Below are positions 33,541 to 46,900 of a DNA stretch of 64,000 nt, one piece after another. The position numbers and the translations under genes were made by a program. Numbering within the stretch: the stretch's first letter is position 1; each line of letters begins with the position of its first letter. The notes beneath the pieces were generated by a model. It worked only from the letters and a program-made list of their open reading frames with translations, was not told the DNA's origin and made no database searches. The stretch is from the NCBI GenBank assembly GCA_047967505.1, contig CM106539.1, one strand, 5' to 3'. The DNA is from Dipteris shenzhenensis. Taxonomy: Eukaryota > Polypodiophyta > Polypodiopsida > Gleicheniales.

Positions 33541-34900
33541 GATGGATCCTCCTACTACAAGAATTCAACTACAGAATAGTGCATACACCAAGAAGACAAC
33601 ATCTCATTGTGGATTACCTTAGCATATTAGAGTCCAGGAAACACCTAGGACAAGGAATTCTGGATGACTTACTAGATGCATCTTTGTTCCAAGTGGAAGC
33701 CATTTGTGGAACACATTGGTATGATAGAATGCTGCAGTTCTTGATAGATGGCATGTTTCCTAAAAGTTTCACATGGGATTAGAGGCATAGATTGGCTCTC
33801 AAATGTAGATGATTCATGATCATTACAGGAGCATATTATAAAAGAGAAATAGATCAAATACTTTGACGATGTGTTCCACACCATGCTGTTGGTTTATAGG
33901 AGGCCTATCAAGGAGCATTGAGTGGCCACTTTGCGGGTGATGTGACAATGAAAAAGATCTTTCAAGCCGAATTGTGGTGGCTGACCATAATGAAAGACTC
34001 ACATGAATTTGCCAACAAATGCTTCAAAAATGCGGTTTAGACTTTGTGGGTCCATTCAAGCCATCCGCAAAACATACTGGGAAAAAATATATTTTGGTAG
34101 CCATAGATTATTGCACTAAGTGGGTAGAGGCACAAGCCCTATGTGATAATTCATCTGACAATACATCAAAGTTCTTGTACCGTAACATTATTATGTGGTT
34201 TGGATATCCGCCGATAGAGTTAGTATTGGATCAAGGAAGACACATTCTAAATAGAACCACCAAAAAACTGACAAAAGTTCATATGATTGTTCACAAAATT
34301 GTATCCACTTACTGGCAAAAAGTTCTAACAAATTCATGAAGTAGATTTTGAAATTGATAGTTTTGGAAAACAGAATGGACTGGGACACACAAAGCTAGAT
34401 TTAGCATTGTGGACATTCAGAACAGCATTGAAGGTAAGCACAGGAATGACACCCTCTAAGTTAGTATATGGAGTTGAGGTGGTAGTTCCCATGGAATATG
34501 TGATCGCCAGTTTACAGGTTTCACCCAAGAAATTAAGTCTGGAGGAGTCGATGGAGTTCCAATAATAGTAGTTGAATCAATTGGAAGAAGATTCGACTTG
34601 AACTTCGACACACCACACAGGTCGTCCAAGAAGAAAATCTTGGGTTGATAGAAACATCAAATTCAGATTGTTCAAGTAAGGAGATTGGGTACTTATGTTT
34701 AATACAAAATTGGATAAGTTCCCAGGAAAATTGAAATTGAGATATGATGGATTGTTCAAAATTGTGAAGGATTTAGGCCAAGGCACATTCCTATTGTGGC
34801 TGATATGCATGGTAATATATCATTGAAAGCGGTCAATGGGTTTCGACTGAAGCCATTCATAGGACTAAGGAACAAGTATGATTTGACTTCACACCATTAG
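33541..34900 (+). pseudogene. Element D RNase H end and integrase
   Basis: RRQHLIVDYLSILES (33,590), ALSGHFAGDVTMKKIF (33,920), CGLDFVGPFKPSAKHTGKKY (34,030), AIDYCTKWVEAQAL and FGYPPIELVLDQGRH (34,200) show zinc-domain and first and second acidic positions. The last E region is lost. The C-terminal part is traceable to about 34,890 (GVEVVVPMEYV). Several stops. Confidence 0.87.
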
Positions 34901-35210
34901 GTTGGACTTCGGACTTTTGGCGATCTGACGGTCGAGTACATTGATGAAATAGAGAAAACATGCAAGGGAGTGATGACATTGATAGTTTGCATGTGCAAGT
35001 ATTGCAATACATGCAGAAATCAGCACGTTAGTTCCTTCACAATAGTCATTTTACCTTTCCCATCATCCTTTGTTTGCTTTGATTTCCAGAGAATCATCTA
35101 TTTGATTTCCATTAGTCTATCAACATGTGAACTACTCTCAAAACCATTCATAGAAGAGCACATAGCTGGAGAAGGGACTGCTACTACTAGTTCATCAAGA
35201 TTACAAGTCA

Positions 35211-35900
35211 TGGCATCTTCATTCAATCCCTCAACACGGAAGAGGAGGGGCATCAAACATCATGTTGGTTGCTCCGTAGTCAAGTAAGCACCAAAGTCAA
35301 CAAGAAGGCAGTAGACTCTCCTTGCTCGATAAAGAAAAGGTCAATCGATACTTCTACTTGTGATTTCCAAGACTTTAAGCTTTGATTTGGACACAGCTAG
35401 TCCTCATAACATTCCATGGCTACACAAGATGGGACTAGATGATTACTATCATCTTCCCCAGTGGGAGTGGACCATGAATATGGAAGCATAAAGACAATTT
35501 GACCACTTGCAGGATATTAAAGGCATGCTTATAGTTCAGTTAGTGGCCCAATTGTTTAAATTACCAACTGATTTCAAATGCACCAATGAAGGCTACAAGC
35601 AGATATCCAAGTGAGACCATGGTGCAGGAGTTTGGCAAGCAGGTACACTCAAAAGGATATTTTTACGTGAAGAACCCACTTAAAGACCAAAGACGAGATC
35701 AGTGTAAGTGGTTCTAAATACAATTACATTTCAAAAGATAACTATTCTCTTATGCATTTTGCCGAGCTAGGAAATCCAATCAATTGGGCAGTATTCATGA
35801 ACAAGAGGATAACGAGGGAAATAAGTGGCAAGGATAAGCATAGTAGACCCACAACAAACTCTGATCCATTCTTTATGCTCTATTTTTTTAGATTCCAGAG
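35211..35900 (+). pseudogene. Element D post-integrase frame (unknown)
   Basis: MASSFNPSTRKRRGIKHHV starts about 320 bases after integrase and stops after 24 residues. In another frame PHNIPWLHKMGLDDYYHLP and LVAQLFKLPTDFKCTNEGY (about 35,400-35,610) are open. No family recognised and no clear match to the A-C extra ORF. It could be a gag relic of another element. Confidence 0.4.
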
Positions 35901-35959
35901 GGGCCATGTCCTTGCTAATGTCTACCATTTGGGCAACCCTATCAAACCAAGAGGGATAA

Positions 35960-36400
35960 AGAAAATTCCTCTCTTGTGTGTCCCCCGATGGTCACCTAAT
36001 TGGAACTCCCTACATAGAACGTTGAAACCCCTTAGACCATCTCTCTGAAAAGCCCAACCTCCTCATAGTTCCCTCTAGAAATGACCACTCCACCCTATCG
36101 TATGCCTTCTCAAAATCCAAGATAAGGATAGTGAGAGGATAGCCTCCTCTTGCGCCCAATCCAATACCTCCCAGAAAGTAAAAATATTTTCCAGGATACT
36201 GTGTTCCTTAAAAAACCTAGCCTGTGTGTTGTCAATGATATATGGAAGGTGGGGCCTCAATCTAAGACTCAAGACCTTGTCTAAGATATTGTAAGCCATG
36301 TCTAGAAGGGTAATTGACCTCCACATACAAACATCCATGGTAACCCCTAAAGGTATCCACAAAGACAGGTATCTGACTAGCCAAGTGTTAGGCTATTACA
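35960..36400 (-). mobile_element. LINE RT fragment
   Basis: On the - strand: LLDMAYNILDKVLSLRLRP, LPYIIDNTQARFFKEHSI and NIFTFWEVLDWAQEE, then RRLGFSERWSKGF in a shifted frame. This is L1-type RT, motifs 2a to A. Both ends are truncated; a different copy from 28,715-31,600. Confidence 0.85.
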
Positions 36401-38150
36401 CTAGAAAAGGGATAAAGGATGTAATCTAAACCTAAGAATGTAGTCCAAAATACACATTAAGATCCCGCCAAATCTGCCTTCCAAGACTTAACTCCTCACA
36501 CACAAAAACTCCACATAAATTAACTTTTCTTCAATAACTTCACTCACTCTCTCGTGAAACTAAATATCCACTATGCATTTACTCATCAACATTATTTCAA
36601 ACTCATCTAAAACCTTTTATGATTCAATATTCAAGATCCCCTCATAAAATAAACATAACTTTCTCTTCATTTCATTCCCAAATAATGCACCAATCCCAAG
36701 ATATTCAAAATCTCACAATCTCTTCAAACTATCATTTTACAAAGAATCACCCCTTCATGCCTTTCAAATATCAAATATGAATGCATATTAACATTTAACA
36801 CAGAAAAATGACACATGTTCCTTTTTACTTCATCTCAAACACACTTCTTCATCTCAAGATATCCACAAATACATAAATTTTAATTGCATTTTTAATTATC
36901 AATTTACAAAGCAACACCTTCTCATAAATTTCTAACACAATATATCATTTCAGATCTGTAATCTTCTCAAAAAAATAACAACTTTTCCCTTTTACTTCAC
37001 TTCCATCCCATACACCAATCAGAAGATATTTAGATTTCCATGAAGCCGTAAAATGCGTCAAAATCCCTTATACAAAACCCATTTTCTCAAAATCCACCTT
37101 CCACTTGGCCAAATCAAACATATGACATATCCAATTGACCTAAATCATGTTTGTAAACACTTTTGTAGAAGAAACTTTTTCCATTTGACACACCATTTAT
37201 GACTTATTCTAGAAAATATAAAACAGTCTCCACAACCGAAAACTAGTTTTTGCAAAAACTAGAGTGAAAATGACTGTGTGTGAACTTAGTTTCGTTTTTT
37301 ATAGAAAAACCACGCTCCTACCTCTCAATCCTTCATAGAATGGTATGGGAGATGTTATGGGATGCTTAGCTTTCTCTTTAGCAACCCTTTCAAGCCCAGC
37401 AAGCACCAAGATTGAGTGGATTCATGTCCACAAGCTTCTCCCACAAAATTGGGCATTCAACCTCGTCTTGGCACCATTCCATTCAGCAAAACCGCTTCAT
37501 CTTTTCATAATCTATCACTTGGGCTGCCTTAGCAATCTCCCAGAAGCCCACAGATGCACTCACAACCCAATATCATGATGAAATGAGCAAATTGGAATTC
37601 CTCTTCTCTCTAGCATTGTCGGTCTGTGTATTTCCTCTTTTCTTTGTATTTCTCCATCCATAACTACCTGAGTCTCCACATTAAAACACAACCATTGGAT
37701 CTTGAGTACTTAGATCACTGCCATGTGTTCCTCTCTCACACCCCTTCATTTCTCCACCTTTTTACCACTCCAAATCCGCAATTGAATGCATTTTGGCTCA
37801 TTTTTGCAACCTCCATAACTTTCAACCCATAACTCGGATTGCAACACTGTAAAAAGAAAAAGTGTTCATCGCCAACAAGCTCTACACATTAACACCAGCA
37901 ATGAAATCGGAGCAAAACATATGCACCCATTTTCATGGCTGAATACCATGATAAATGCTTCGTTGATGAACCCACACTAAATAGCATCAACCTTGCATAT
38001 GACATGACATTGCAACAAATACATTGCTTTTTAAGACCCAAAATCACATGTCATCAGTCCAACCTATCCCCCCCTTTCGAGAGTGAGCAAATCTAGTTGC
38101 AACTCATGGAATATGGGAGAAAGTATGTGTAAAAAATCTCCTAGTAAGCC
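36401..38150. other. AT-rich stretch without recognised genes
   Basis: Long AT-rich DNA with many TTCA/CACT words and no frame over about 80 codons with family resemblance. It might be LTR or leader DNA of a decayed element; nothing specific can be supported. Confidence 0.5.
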
Positions 38151-39950
38151 TGCCAGAGCAGGATGTGGATATGCTCCTACAAGAAACAAACATACCTCCT
38201 CCCCAGGGCACTTTTGTCAGGGAAGGGCCCTGAGGGCTTCGCCTCCATAAAGGGGGTGTCTAGGCATTTGCTCAAGCTCGGGGGACCACCACTGGAACCT
38301 GCTCCCACACCGCCTCTTTGACCACAAGAGAAAGCTGGGGTCTCCTACTCTATATGAAACAATTGTTTGTAGAATTCCGTGGTCATCTCTAAAATCTCCA
38401 TCCTCTATCTGAAACAACTGTTTGTAGAATCCCGTGGTCATCTCTCAAATCTCCTTCCTCTATCTGAAACAACTATTTGTAGAATTCCGTGGTCATCTCT
38501 AAAATCTCCTAGGGGTCTGTATGTATCTGTCCATGTGCATCACTCAGATATCCCCCTCTATGTAGTGTTAGACATCGTGTCACCCGCTAGTATCCCCGTG
38601 GATCCCCCTCTATGTAGAGCCTAGCCCCCAACATAGAACCGGTCCAGGTGCTCCAGCAACCCGTCATGCCTCTTTTACCCAAAAGAAAAAGTGTAAGTTG
38701 TCGGGAATCCTAGTAAACTTTGCCTCATGCTAGGGGTCTTTTCCACTAATCACAAAAACAAACTGCTCCCAGGTGCTCCTCTTTGTTGCTGGCATCTCCG
38801 AAAAAGAGGTCCCCCCTTGCTTGTCCTCTGCAAACTCAAGGTTGTTGAAGTCGCCTCCAACAATCCATGAGTCAACATCTGAGAGGCTTTCTATCATTGG
38901 CATCTCCAAAAAGATGGCCAGTGCTATCTGTAGTTGGAGCATAAACGTTTAGGACCCCTATCTCGAGGCCACCTGCACAAAGGCCCATCCATACTACCCT
39001 GCCTACTATCAGCTCACCCTGATAAAAGACCTCCAAAGCCATGTCCTACGAAGCTGAATAACAAACCCCTTCATTGTGACACCAAACCTTAGGCCCCCTA
39101 CTGCAAGAGAGGAGGTGAGGGTGACTTGCACTATCAGCCAATTGTAAACATATGTTCCTAGACCATGAGAAGGTCCACTGAGATTGCTATCATTGCTCTC
39201 TATAGCTCCTATCAAAAGAAGATCAACTAATCTTCCTATCACTACTCTCTGTAGCTCTTGGCAAAGAATCAGATACTAAGGTTGATTACGTGCACAATCT
39301 TGAAGCGCATGCACTCTCCAACTCACCACGGTTTAGCTCATGAGGAAGATTTTGAAGAGAACAACGCTGGCCTATGTGTGGGACCTTGCTCCAGGAAACG
39401 GTAATTCTATGATTTTGATGGGGGCTTGGATGGTAAGTCATCTGTGTCCGTTTGCCGCCTATGGACCAAAGTGGCCACTGACTCGACGCCCACCTTCTGA
39501 GCCCACTGCATCATGAAAGTAAAGTTTGTCCCAAACCCTTTGCACACTACTGTAGCATCCAGTGCTGCTATGTCAAATGAATCTTCACTTTGAGTGGCAA
39601 TCAGATCACTCCTACCACAAACCTACGCTTGGTCGCTCTGAGGTGAAGTAGCCAATGAACCACAGCTCCAAGCCATACGGCCCCATCCACTCATCCATTA
39701 TGTAGGATAAATGCTCCTCTATCATGTCATTAAACATATTTAGCATCCACTTCTCCTCTCTTGTGAAGGCAAACTCTATGCCCTAGGACGGATGGGTGTA
39801 GGAACCGATCACGCTAAATGAACCCCCCTTTTGGGGCTACAGAGAATGATACCAAGAGATATAGGATAGGTATCGGGAACAGCAAGGTATTTCCTTGCCC
39901 CCAGACACCAAAACTCCCTACTGCTCTAGGGAAGGGGCTGAATTAGAGAC
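38150..39950 (-). mobile_element. LINE endonuclease-region fragment
   Basis: On the - strand, SWIVGGDFNNLEFAEDKQGG (about 38,880-38,820) is the GDFN motif of a LINE endonuclease. LVDLLLIGAIESNDSNL (39,240-39,150) and neighbouring broken frames fit the region upstream of it. The rest to 39,950 is probably the same element's 5' half, but only traces are readable. Confidence 0.7.
38343..38507. repeat. Three tandem copies of a 55-bp unit
   Basis: Units starting GAAACAAYTGTTTGTAGAAT at 38,356, 38,411 and 38,466, each containing CGTGGTCATCTCT. Period 55 bp, a few differences between copies. It lies inside the LINE fragment. Confidence 0.93.
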
Positions 39951-40082
39951 CAATGTCTTGCACTTCCTTGAGGGTTGAGGGATAGGAGGGCGTCAGGAGG
40001 GGGAAGGGGTAGATGGCTCTGCTAAAGAGAGTGGAGCAAGGGGATGGGACGGGGGAGGGCAGGTGAGGAGAGTGATGACCCC

Positions 40083-41010
40083 CAGGGGTTGAACACAGTT
40101 GTTGCACAGAAACCATTTGAAAAATGGAAGATTGATTTTGTGGGACCCATACATCCACATAGGTAACATAGGCACACTACATCATTGTGGCCATGGACTA
40201 CACTAAGTGGGCTGAAGCTAAAGCAGTAAGAAAAGTTAATGCTAGAAGCACATCAAAGTTCTTGTACAAAAATCCGATTTCATAGTATGGATGACCCATT
40301 GAAATTTTTTTAGATAGAAGCATGCATTTTGTCAATGAGTTAATCAAGGAACTTTTTTCTAGCTTTATGGTTATCCAAAGAAAAGCAGAGCCTGCTGTCC
40401 CCAATGCAATGGACAAGTAGATTCCACCAACAAAATACTATTCATTGTCATCACCAAGATAGCAGAGCTAGTGAGATCTAACTCAGAAACAAAGCTTAAT
40501 GTAGCCTTATGGGCATATTGATTCCCACTCAAGCTTAGTACATGATTTTTAATTGGTGTACAAAGTTGAGGCAATGGTCCCACTGGAATTCATCATACCA
40601 AGCCTATGCATAGCAGTGCAAGAAAGCATGGGAGATCATAAGTCCATTCAAGAAAGAGTCTATCAATTGGAGAAGCATACATAAGTGAGCTTAGTAGTCT
40701 ACCATGCCAGGACAATAGAAAAATGAAGAAGAAAGGCATGCCATTGATAGAAACCTGAAAGATAAAGATATCAAGGAAGGTGACTTAGTCCTACTCTATA
40801 ATGCACAAATCCATAAGGGCAAGCTCGAATATCTCAGTAGCCTTATAGAGTATAAAATCTTAATCCAATTAGAGATGTGCTACTAGAGAGACTCGATGGA
40901 AACTAGTTCACTTCAATAGTCAATGGAACTAGACTAGAGCACTACTACATCAAGACACAAGCTTCCACGACAAAAACAAAGATTTGGGAGTCCCAAATCT
41001 TCCTTAATGA
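40083..41010 (+). pseudogene. Element C integrase
   Basis: Readable in shifting frames: KMED.FCGTH, YIIVAMDYTKWAEAKAVRK, PIEIFLDRSMHFVNE, then LVYKVEAMVPLEFIIPS-like, KDIKEGDLVLLYNAQ and a final NLP-stop, paralleling B position by position. The second acidic position is kept as D in FLDRS. Stops throughout. Confidence 0.85.
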
Positions 41011-41199
41011 GCATTAGATTGTATCATGAGTACTCAATTGCATATGTACATTGTTGCACACATTGGTACACCCAATTGATTTCAACCTAGGATCAAGAGG
41101 TGATTACATCCAATTAATTTCAACCTAGGATCCTAGCAACCCTATGAAACGCCTAGCAAAATAAGCATATAAGAGGAATTCTCACCTCACTAGTCATGC

Positions 41200-43900
41200 A
41201 TTGATCACTCACGGGTTTCGAGCACCATGAATAAATTCCACAAATAGAAGTCTCAAAAGAAACTTGATTTTGTCCACACTCACGGCACCCTCATCACATA
41301 AAAGAGTAAAATCCATCAGCCACTCACAAAAGAGACATGCACTATTGGTGCATGACATTGTTGGCACAAGCAATTGTCGAAAAGGGTGCTAATCCATGTA
41401 TGCAAATGCCAAGCTAAAGATAGCTCGATAGGATGGGAAAAAGACCAACATCGCTAGCGACACCATGCCAAATGACCACATCCTCAACATTGCCATCCCT
41501 CCTTGAGTCAACACGCCAAAGAAGAACAAGCTCAAGAATCACCCACCCAAAGGTTAACCCGAAAATGACCTAGGATCGTGGTTTTGGGCAGCCACAATGA
41601 TGAGGAAATGAATGTAACATGCCAAGGAGAGATACTGCAAGCCTTGGAGAACATACATTCAAGAGAACTAGAGGTAAATCCATTAACCATGCATAATGCA
41701 GGCCAAGATCACTTTGATGTTTGACCTAGCAACAAGGAGCCAATAAAAGGAAGAGCAATGCAGCTTGTATGGCCAAGAATCTCCACATTTAGCATGTCAA
41801 CTAATATATGCCTTCTTACAATCCAACGGACTAGGAATTTTTCGAGAAGCTACAATCACTCCTACCACCAATACCTACTATGATGAAACACATCACTCAA
41901 CTCATAGCATCATACCAAAGTAGGCCATCATCACTGGATTTGGGATACACCAAGAGGAAGCCTCTACACCACTCTCACCAGAAGAAATAGAGGAATTTGA
42001 TGTCTTGTTATTATTTCCTATATGGGAGCCAGAGTCCATCCATGCTCAATGAGAATGACATGGACAACCAACAATCAAAGCAAATATAAACTATTCAAGT
42101 TGACATTTGGAACTCCGCAAAAAAAATGTTGCAACTCAATTCAGAATTGATACTGCAATAGCCAACACAAATTGACTCAAGGTAACAAATACAAGAGGCA
42201 TGTCTCACAAAGATTTCACTAGTCAACCAGATAGTGTGTCTTGACAAGAACCACAAGTCAATAATGTCATTGGCTTTGTTGCTCCATTGACACTCACCAA
42301 AAAAAAAATAATCCTGGTGACACTATAGCAGGCTGGCATTTAGGATCAAGAACAAGATGCAAGAAAATCCCACATTTCACATCACATAGCATCACAATCA
42401 AGAATTGCAACAATGGTCCATACTATTTGCTAGTATGGCATCAGAATAGCGACAATGGGAATGGATAGGCAAATGGTCCCATCACTCCAAAAAAAGTTGC
42501 AAAATCCAAAGACACAGATTAAAAGGATAAAAGAAAGCATGGCAGAGCAAATGCAACAACAAGTACTTATACAAAATGTTTTAAAAGAAATTAGGAATCA
42601 AGCACTACAAATCTCAGATGCCTTGAACAGTAAGAAAGAAGTAGAGTATTCACTATACATATTGCAAGTCTCTTCGGATGAATGAAATTGTGCAATGAAA
42701 AGAAAGCCATATGCTGAAAGACAATGGGATGCATGCAACAAAGGACACAAACAATGAGTTGCAAACAACTCTCAAAGGTTGGAAATATCAAGTTTAGGCA
42801 CTAGAGAAAGAATGTATAGCATCAAAGGTGCAACTTCTGAATGCTATTACCAAAATTGATGCTCAAGCACAAGTGTTAATCCAAATCCAAGAACTTGATG
42901 ATCAATTGCCAGGTCAACAAAACGTAGCTCACCAATTCAAGAATCTAAAACTTTTCTATACCTCCATGCTTGGAAATTATAGAGAGAAATGCATAGAGCT
43001 GCAAAGTAAGAAGGCCATAATTTCCAAATATGTTCTATGAATACTAAATCAGGTTGATGATGATCTACAGGAGCCAATACAAGAGATATTGCTTTAAAGT
43101 ACCATAGCATTGTACAAACATCTAGTTATAGTCCTCAAACAAGATGATCATATTGAAGGCAGGGCTCGGGTATAGTGGAGACTCTTAGGAGACACCTGCA
43201 ATAGTTGAAAGTGTTGCACGCATTATCTAAACTAAACTGGGATGGGCCAGTGGGTGAATATACTCTCCTAGACCACTGCAAGAAGATGGATGAATATGAG
43301 AAATTTATGTTTTGCCTCTCAATACATGCAAATCTCCTACGGCTCAAACAAGATACAATAAAGATCTATGAACATTTAATGGGAAGCCCCCCTCTTTGGG
43401 TGATAGGTGAACTTTTACCTTTGTTGCAACAAGCATCATCAACATCCTTGGGATTCACTTGCAAATCAAATATAGCTTTGAAGCTAACAATGTCATCTAA
43501 ACTGGGGAAAATCTAGAGTGAAGAGTAGGTGGTCTACTTCAATTCCAACATCCCCTACCTCACCACCCTCTTCACTATTCTCCTAACCTCTGTACTTGAC
43601 TCAATTCAAGAGTCTCTAACCTACCATCTTGTAATGTCTAACTTTTTTCCATCTCTCACAAACCCATCCTTACAAGACTATCAACTAGCCCAACCCATAT
43701 GCCTTGCTCCTCCTCCACTTCCTCCCACCCATTATGATCACATATTCCTCAGACATCCATTGAATTTCCAAAAGAAGGTGCAATCGATGATTCCAAATAT
43801 GAGCTTAATGACTTGGATAATCCACATCAAACACCCACATGGGATCAACATGGGGGAAGTTCTTCTCTGTGTCCCCTTCATAGGTTCCAAATGAAGGACT
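41200..43900 (+). pseudogene. Element C post-integrase ORF
   Basis: Its first half (41,200-42,400) is too decayed to align by eye. From 42,455: DRQMVPSLQKKLQNPK and KRIKESMAEQMQQQ match B's coiled-coil stretch. QLLNAITKIDAQAQVL (42,829) and LYKHLVIVLKQDDHIEGRA (about 43,110) follow, then CKKMDEYEKFMFCLSIHAN and LMGSPPLWVIGELLP (43,280-43,425), all matching B, and the C-terminal NIPYLTTLFTILLTS (43,537) matching A. So A, B and C share one ORF architecture. Confidence 0.75.
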
Positions 43901-46900
43901 TAAGTTCTTGAAGTGTATTCCCCAAAAAAGGTTTGTATGTAAGCGTTGCATCCTTTGGAACAAGTGAAGGAGACACAATGTGTCATGAAGGACCATAGAG
44001 GTGTGAACATGATTAGGATTCACAATTAAGCACACTACAATGTATTCTAAAGATGTGTATGGACAACTGAAAAATCATAATTGCCAACACGCATGAGCCA
44101 GAAATATTTGAGTATAGATGGCTACAATGGATTAGAACAATTACCTATGAATGCTTCTTTGAGTGGCCAATTCCATAAGAATGACCACCTTTGGGAGAAA
44201 ATAGAAATGTATTAGTCCAAAAAATCTAGGGAGAAGAATACAAAAATGTGGTGGTACTTTAAAAGATGGTCATATGATGGTCCTTGTGTGAGCAATGAAT
44301 GATCACAATCGATTTGCATTTTGTATTGTTAAAGTTGTGAAACTTGAGAAGGAAGGATTAAAAAATACATGACATGTTTCTTTATGTTATCTATATCTTG
44401 TCAACAAAACACATACATTCTCTTTTAATATATAGCAATTTCAATATGGTTACCAAATATATTACTAAAACCAAGTCATGCTAAAAGAACAAAGTTTCTT
44501 AAATAATGTTAGAACATTTCAAGTCCTTCAAAGTTGAAAGGGCTTGAGATTGTTCCATTTTTGGGTATCGGTGACTCCTTTCAATATGAAAAGTGAGATA
44601 GCCTTAACCCACAATCTCACGGTTTTGTCGACCCTTGAAACCGTCTGCGGACTTGGTGAAGCACCAATTTATATCTATTTTTTAAATTTTGATACTCATA
44701 ATGAACCCATTGTTCTTTATGGTACATGTTATTTTAGTGTTTATCTATTTCGAAGTACACATATTAGCTGACATCACGGCAACCATTTTCACTCATAAGT
44801 TACACCCTTTTCTTGATGATGATCACTTTTCATTTAATAGTCATATCATTAAAGCAAAGGCATGTCTTGAAGTCACATTTCATATAATCTCAAATAATAG
44901 GAAAGCTTTGTCCTCATAATGTGCTAAAATCCATCCTAGCTTGCTCAAGGTGGAGCTCAAGGAGTGTACTATCCTCTCAGGCTGATAATGACAAAAACTC
45001 TATTGCTTGTACTTTCATTCGAAGCTTTTAATTTGCAATGTATTTCTCACACAATTCTATATATTAATGGCTATTCTCTTGCTAGAAGATTGTCTTAAAT
45101 ATACCACGTGATTATTTGCAATCTAACAACCCACAACACTTCATGATGTTTGTCCCTTGGTTTCATGCAAGAAATGGCTGAGAAAAGACGTTTAATATGA
45201 AAAAGGTTGTAGCATTTAGACTCATTCCAATTTGTGAAAAATAATGGCAATTGATAAGTTGAACAAAAGCTTTCTTGAAGATCTCTTGATATTATAACAA
45301 ATGAGAATGTTGCCCACTTGTGATTCCTTTTGCCTACTTGTTGGACCTTTGTTGATTGGTACCACATGCGGTAGTCCATTATTTACATGAACACAATCTT
45401 GTGTCGTGATGGTCTATTATGTACTAGAGCATCATCATATACTTTTTCTAATTTTGCATAAAGTGATGATCTAGATGTTTTCTTTGCCTCCTACGCTATT
45501 GTTTTCGAGAAAGGTATACTTCCTCCTACCATTTTCATAAACAAACTAGTCAAGGGCTCTTAGGACAAAACATGTGTAACACATGCCATATTCATCCTCA
45601 TCCCAATCAACTTATGATTACTACTTGATCATCACATGTATATATTATGAAGTAGACAATATGGCATTTTTTGGGATCCTAGTCAAAAACTCAATTACTT
45701 GGCTTACTTTGGCTTCCACAGTTGATAGCAATGATTTTCTTGTAACGAATCAAGACTTCATATAGATTGAGTCTTTCATAAAGAGACTACTCAAGTGAGC
45801 AACAAACCTTGTTTGTGTGCATGTCGTTTTCACAAAAAACATCTCCATGGAAAACGTGGATTTTTTGATATTCAAATGAAGCATCGATGTGGGGACGTTG
45901 TAATTCTTGAAGATGATGATGTGATGTAATAAAAAGATGGCTCAAGTCTTGAGAGAGATTGCAAGAAGTCTAGTATTTGAAGCTAGATATAAAGGTGGTT
46001 CTTTTCATTATCTATGAGTCATTTATATTTTCTCTATGACATGCTAAATGAAACCACAATCATCTCTTGGCTTTGCTTTGCCACATAGCATTGCATTCGA
46101 CTGCTAGCTTAACAACTACTTAATGGTCTTCCCCACATAGATCAGCCTTTCAAATTGGCCTCAAATGCAATGAGATATCCTTTAATTGGCTTGTTGCATC
46201 CAAACAAGAGCATTTTGTTGCCTTTTTTTTGCTTAACCCTAGGGATACAATATGAGATGCTTTAACCCTATGTTGCCATTTTTCATGCTTAACCATATGG
46301 ATACAATATAATACGTTATGAGCTAGTTTTAGTTTGTTTAGAAACATATATTTATATGTGTTTTATCTATATAATTGTGGCATGCACTTAGAATCTTCAA
46401 TTTCCTTGAAAAACTTTCTTTTAAATGGAAGTTGTGCCAATCATCTTTAGCCATGAGTTCAAGTGCAAAATTACACCTTCGATTCCAAGAGGGTATATTG
46501 ATGCACCAAATGGCATCTAGGCTTAGTATTCATGCCAGCTAGTCAAAAGGTTTGTAATGATCCATGACATACAATAGTGCTAAGGGATCATGAATGTAGC
46601 TCATTCAAAACAGTAGTCCTCCAACCTCTTGAATAAAAGAAGACCACCTCTAGCCATGCTCTTTGAGGAGAAAACCAACAATGTTGTAGCTAGGTACACA
46701 GTTTTTGATGCATGTCCATGGCTCTAAGCTTCCATCTTTAATCATAATAGAAGCTACTTTTGTTGAAAGCTACTTTCTAAATTTTTTGTGCTTTGTACAG
46801 CCTCGAGTTCAGACTTCTTCATTTAATGTAAAGGTTGTTAGAATCAATGTCATGAGAATCATATCATGAGTTGCTTTCCTTACTTATTGTTGTGGAAGGC

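Larger units (their letters stand above)
31600..35950 (+). mobile_element. Ty3/gypsy element D, decayed, with tandem duplication
   Basis: RT, RNase H and integrase in order on the + strand, all interrupted. No gag, protease or LTR is recognised. It is a different subfamily from A-C: the RT lead-in and integrase motifs differ. RT begins right after the LINE at about 31,645. A further decayed frame follows integrase (35,211-35,900). Confidence 0.85.
40083..43900 (+). mobile_element. Ty3/gypsy element C, third copy of the A/B family
   Basis: Starts abruptly in integrase (TVVAQKPFEKW-like sequence at about 40,095) and runs through the integrase C-terminus to about 41,010 and then the extra ORF region. 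No LTR, gag or RT. It is the most decayed of the three copies. Confidence 0.85.

Noticed and set aside
36401-38150. A possible AT-rich matrix-attachment region or LTR.
   Set aside because: High AT content alone is no evidence; no terminal repeats, TATA/polyadenylation pair or target duplication could be identified.
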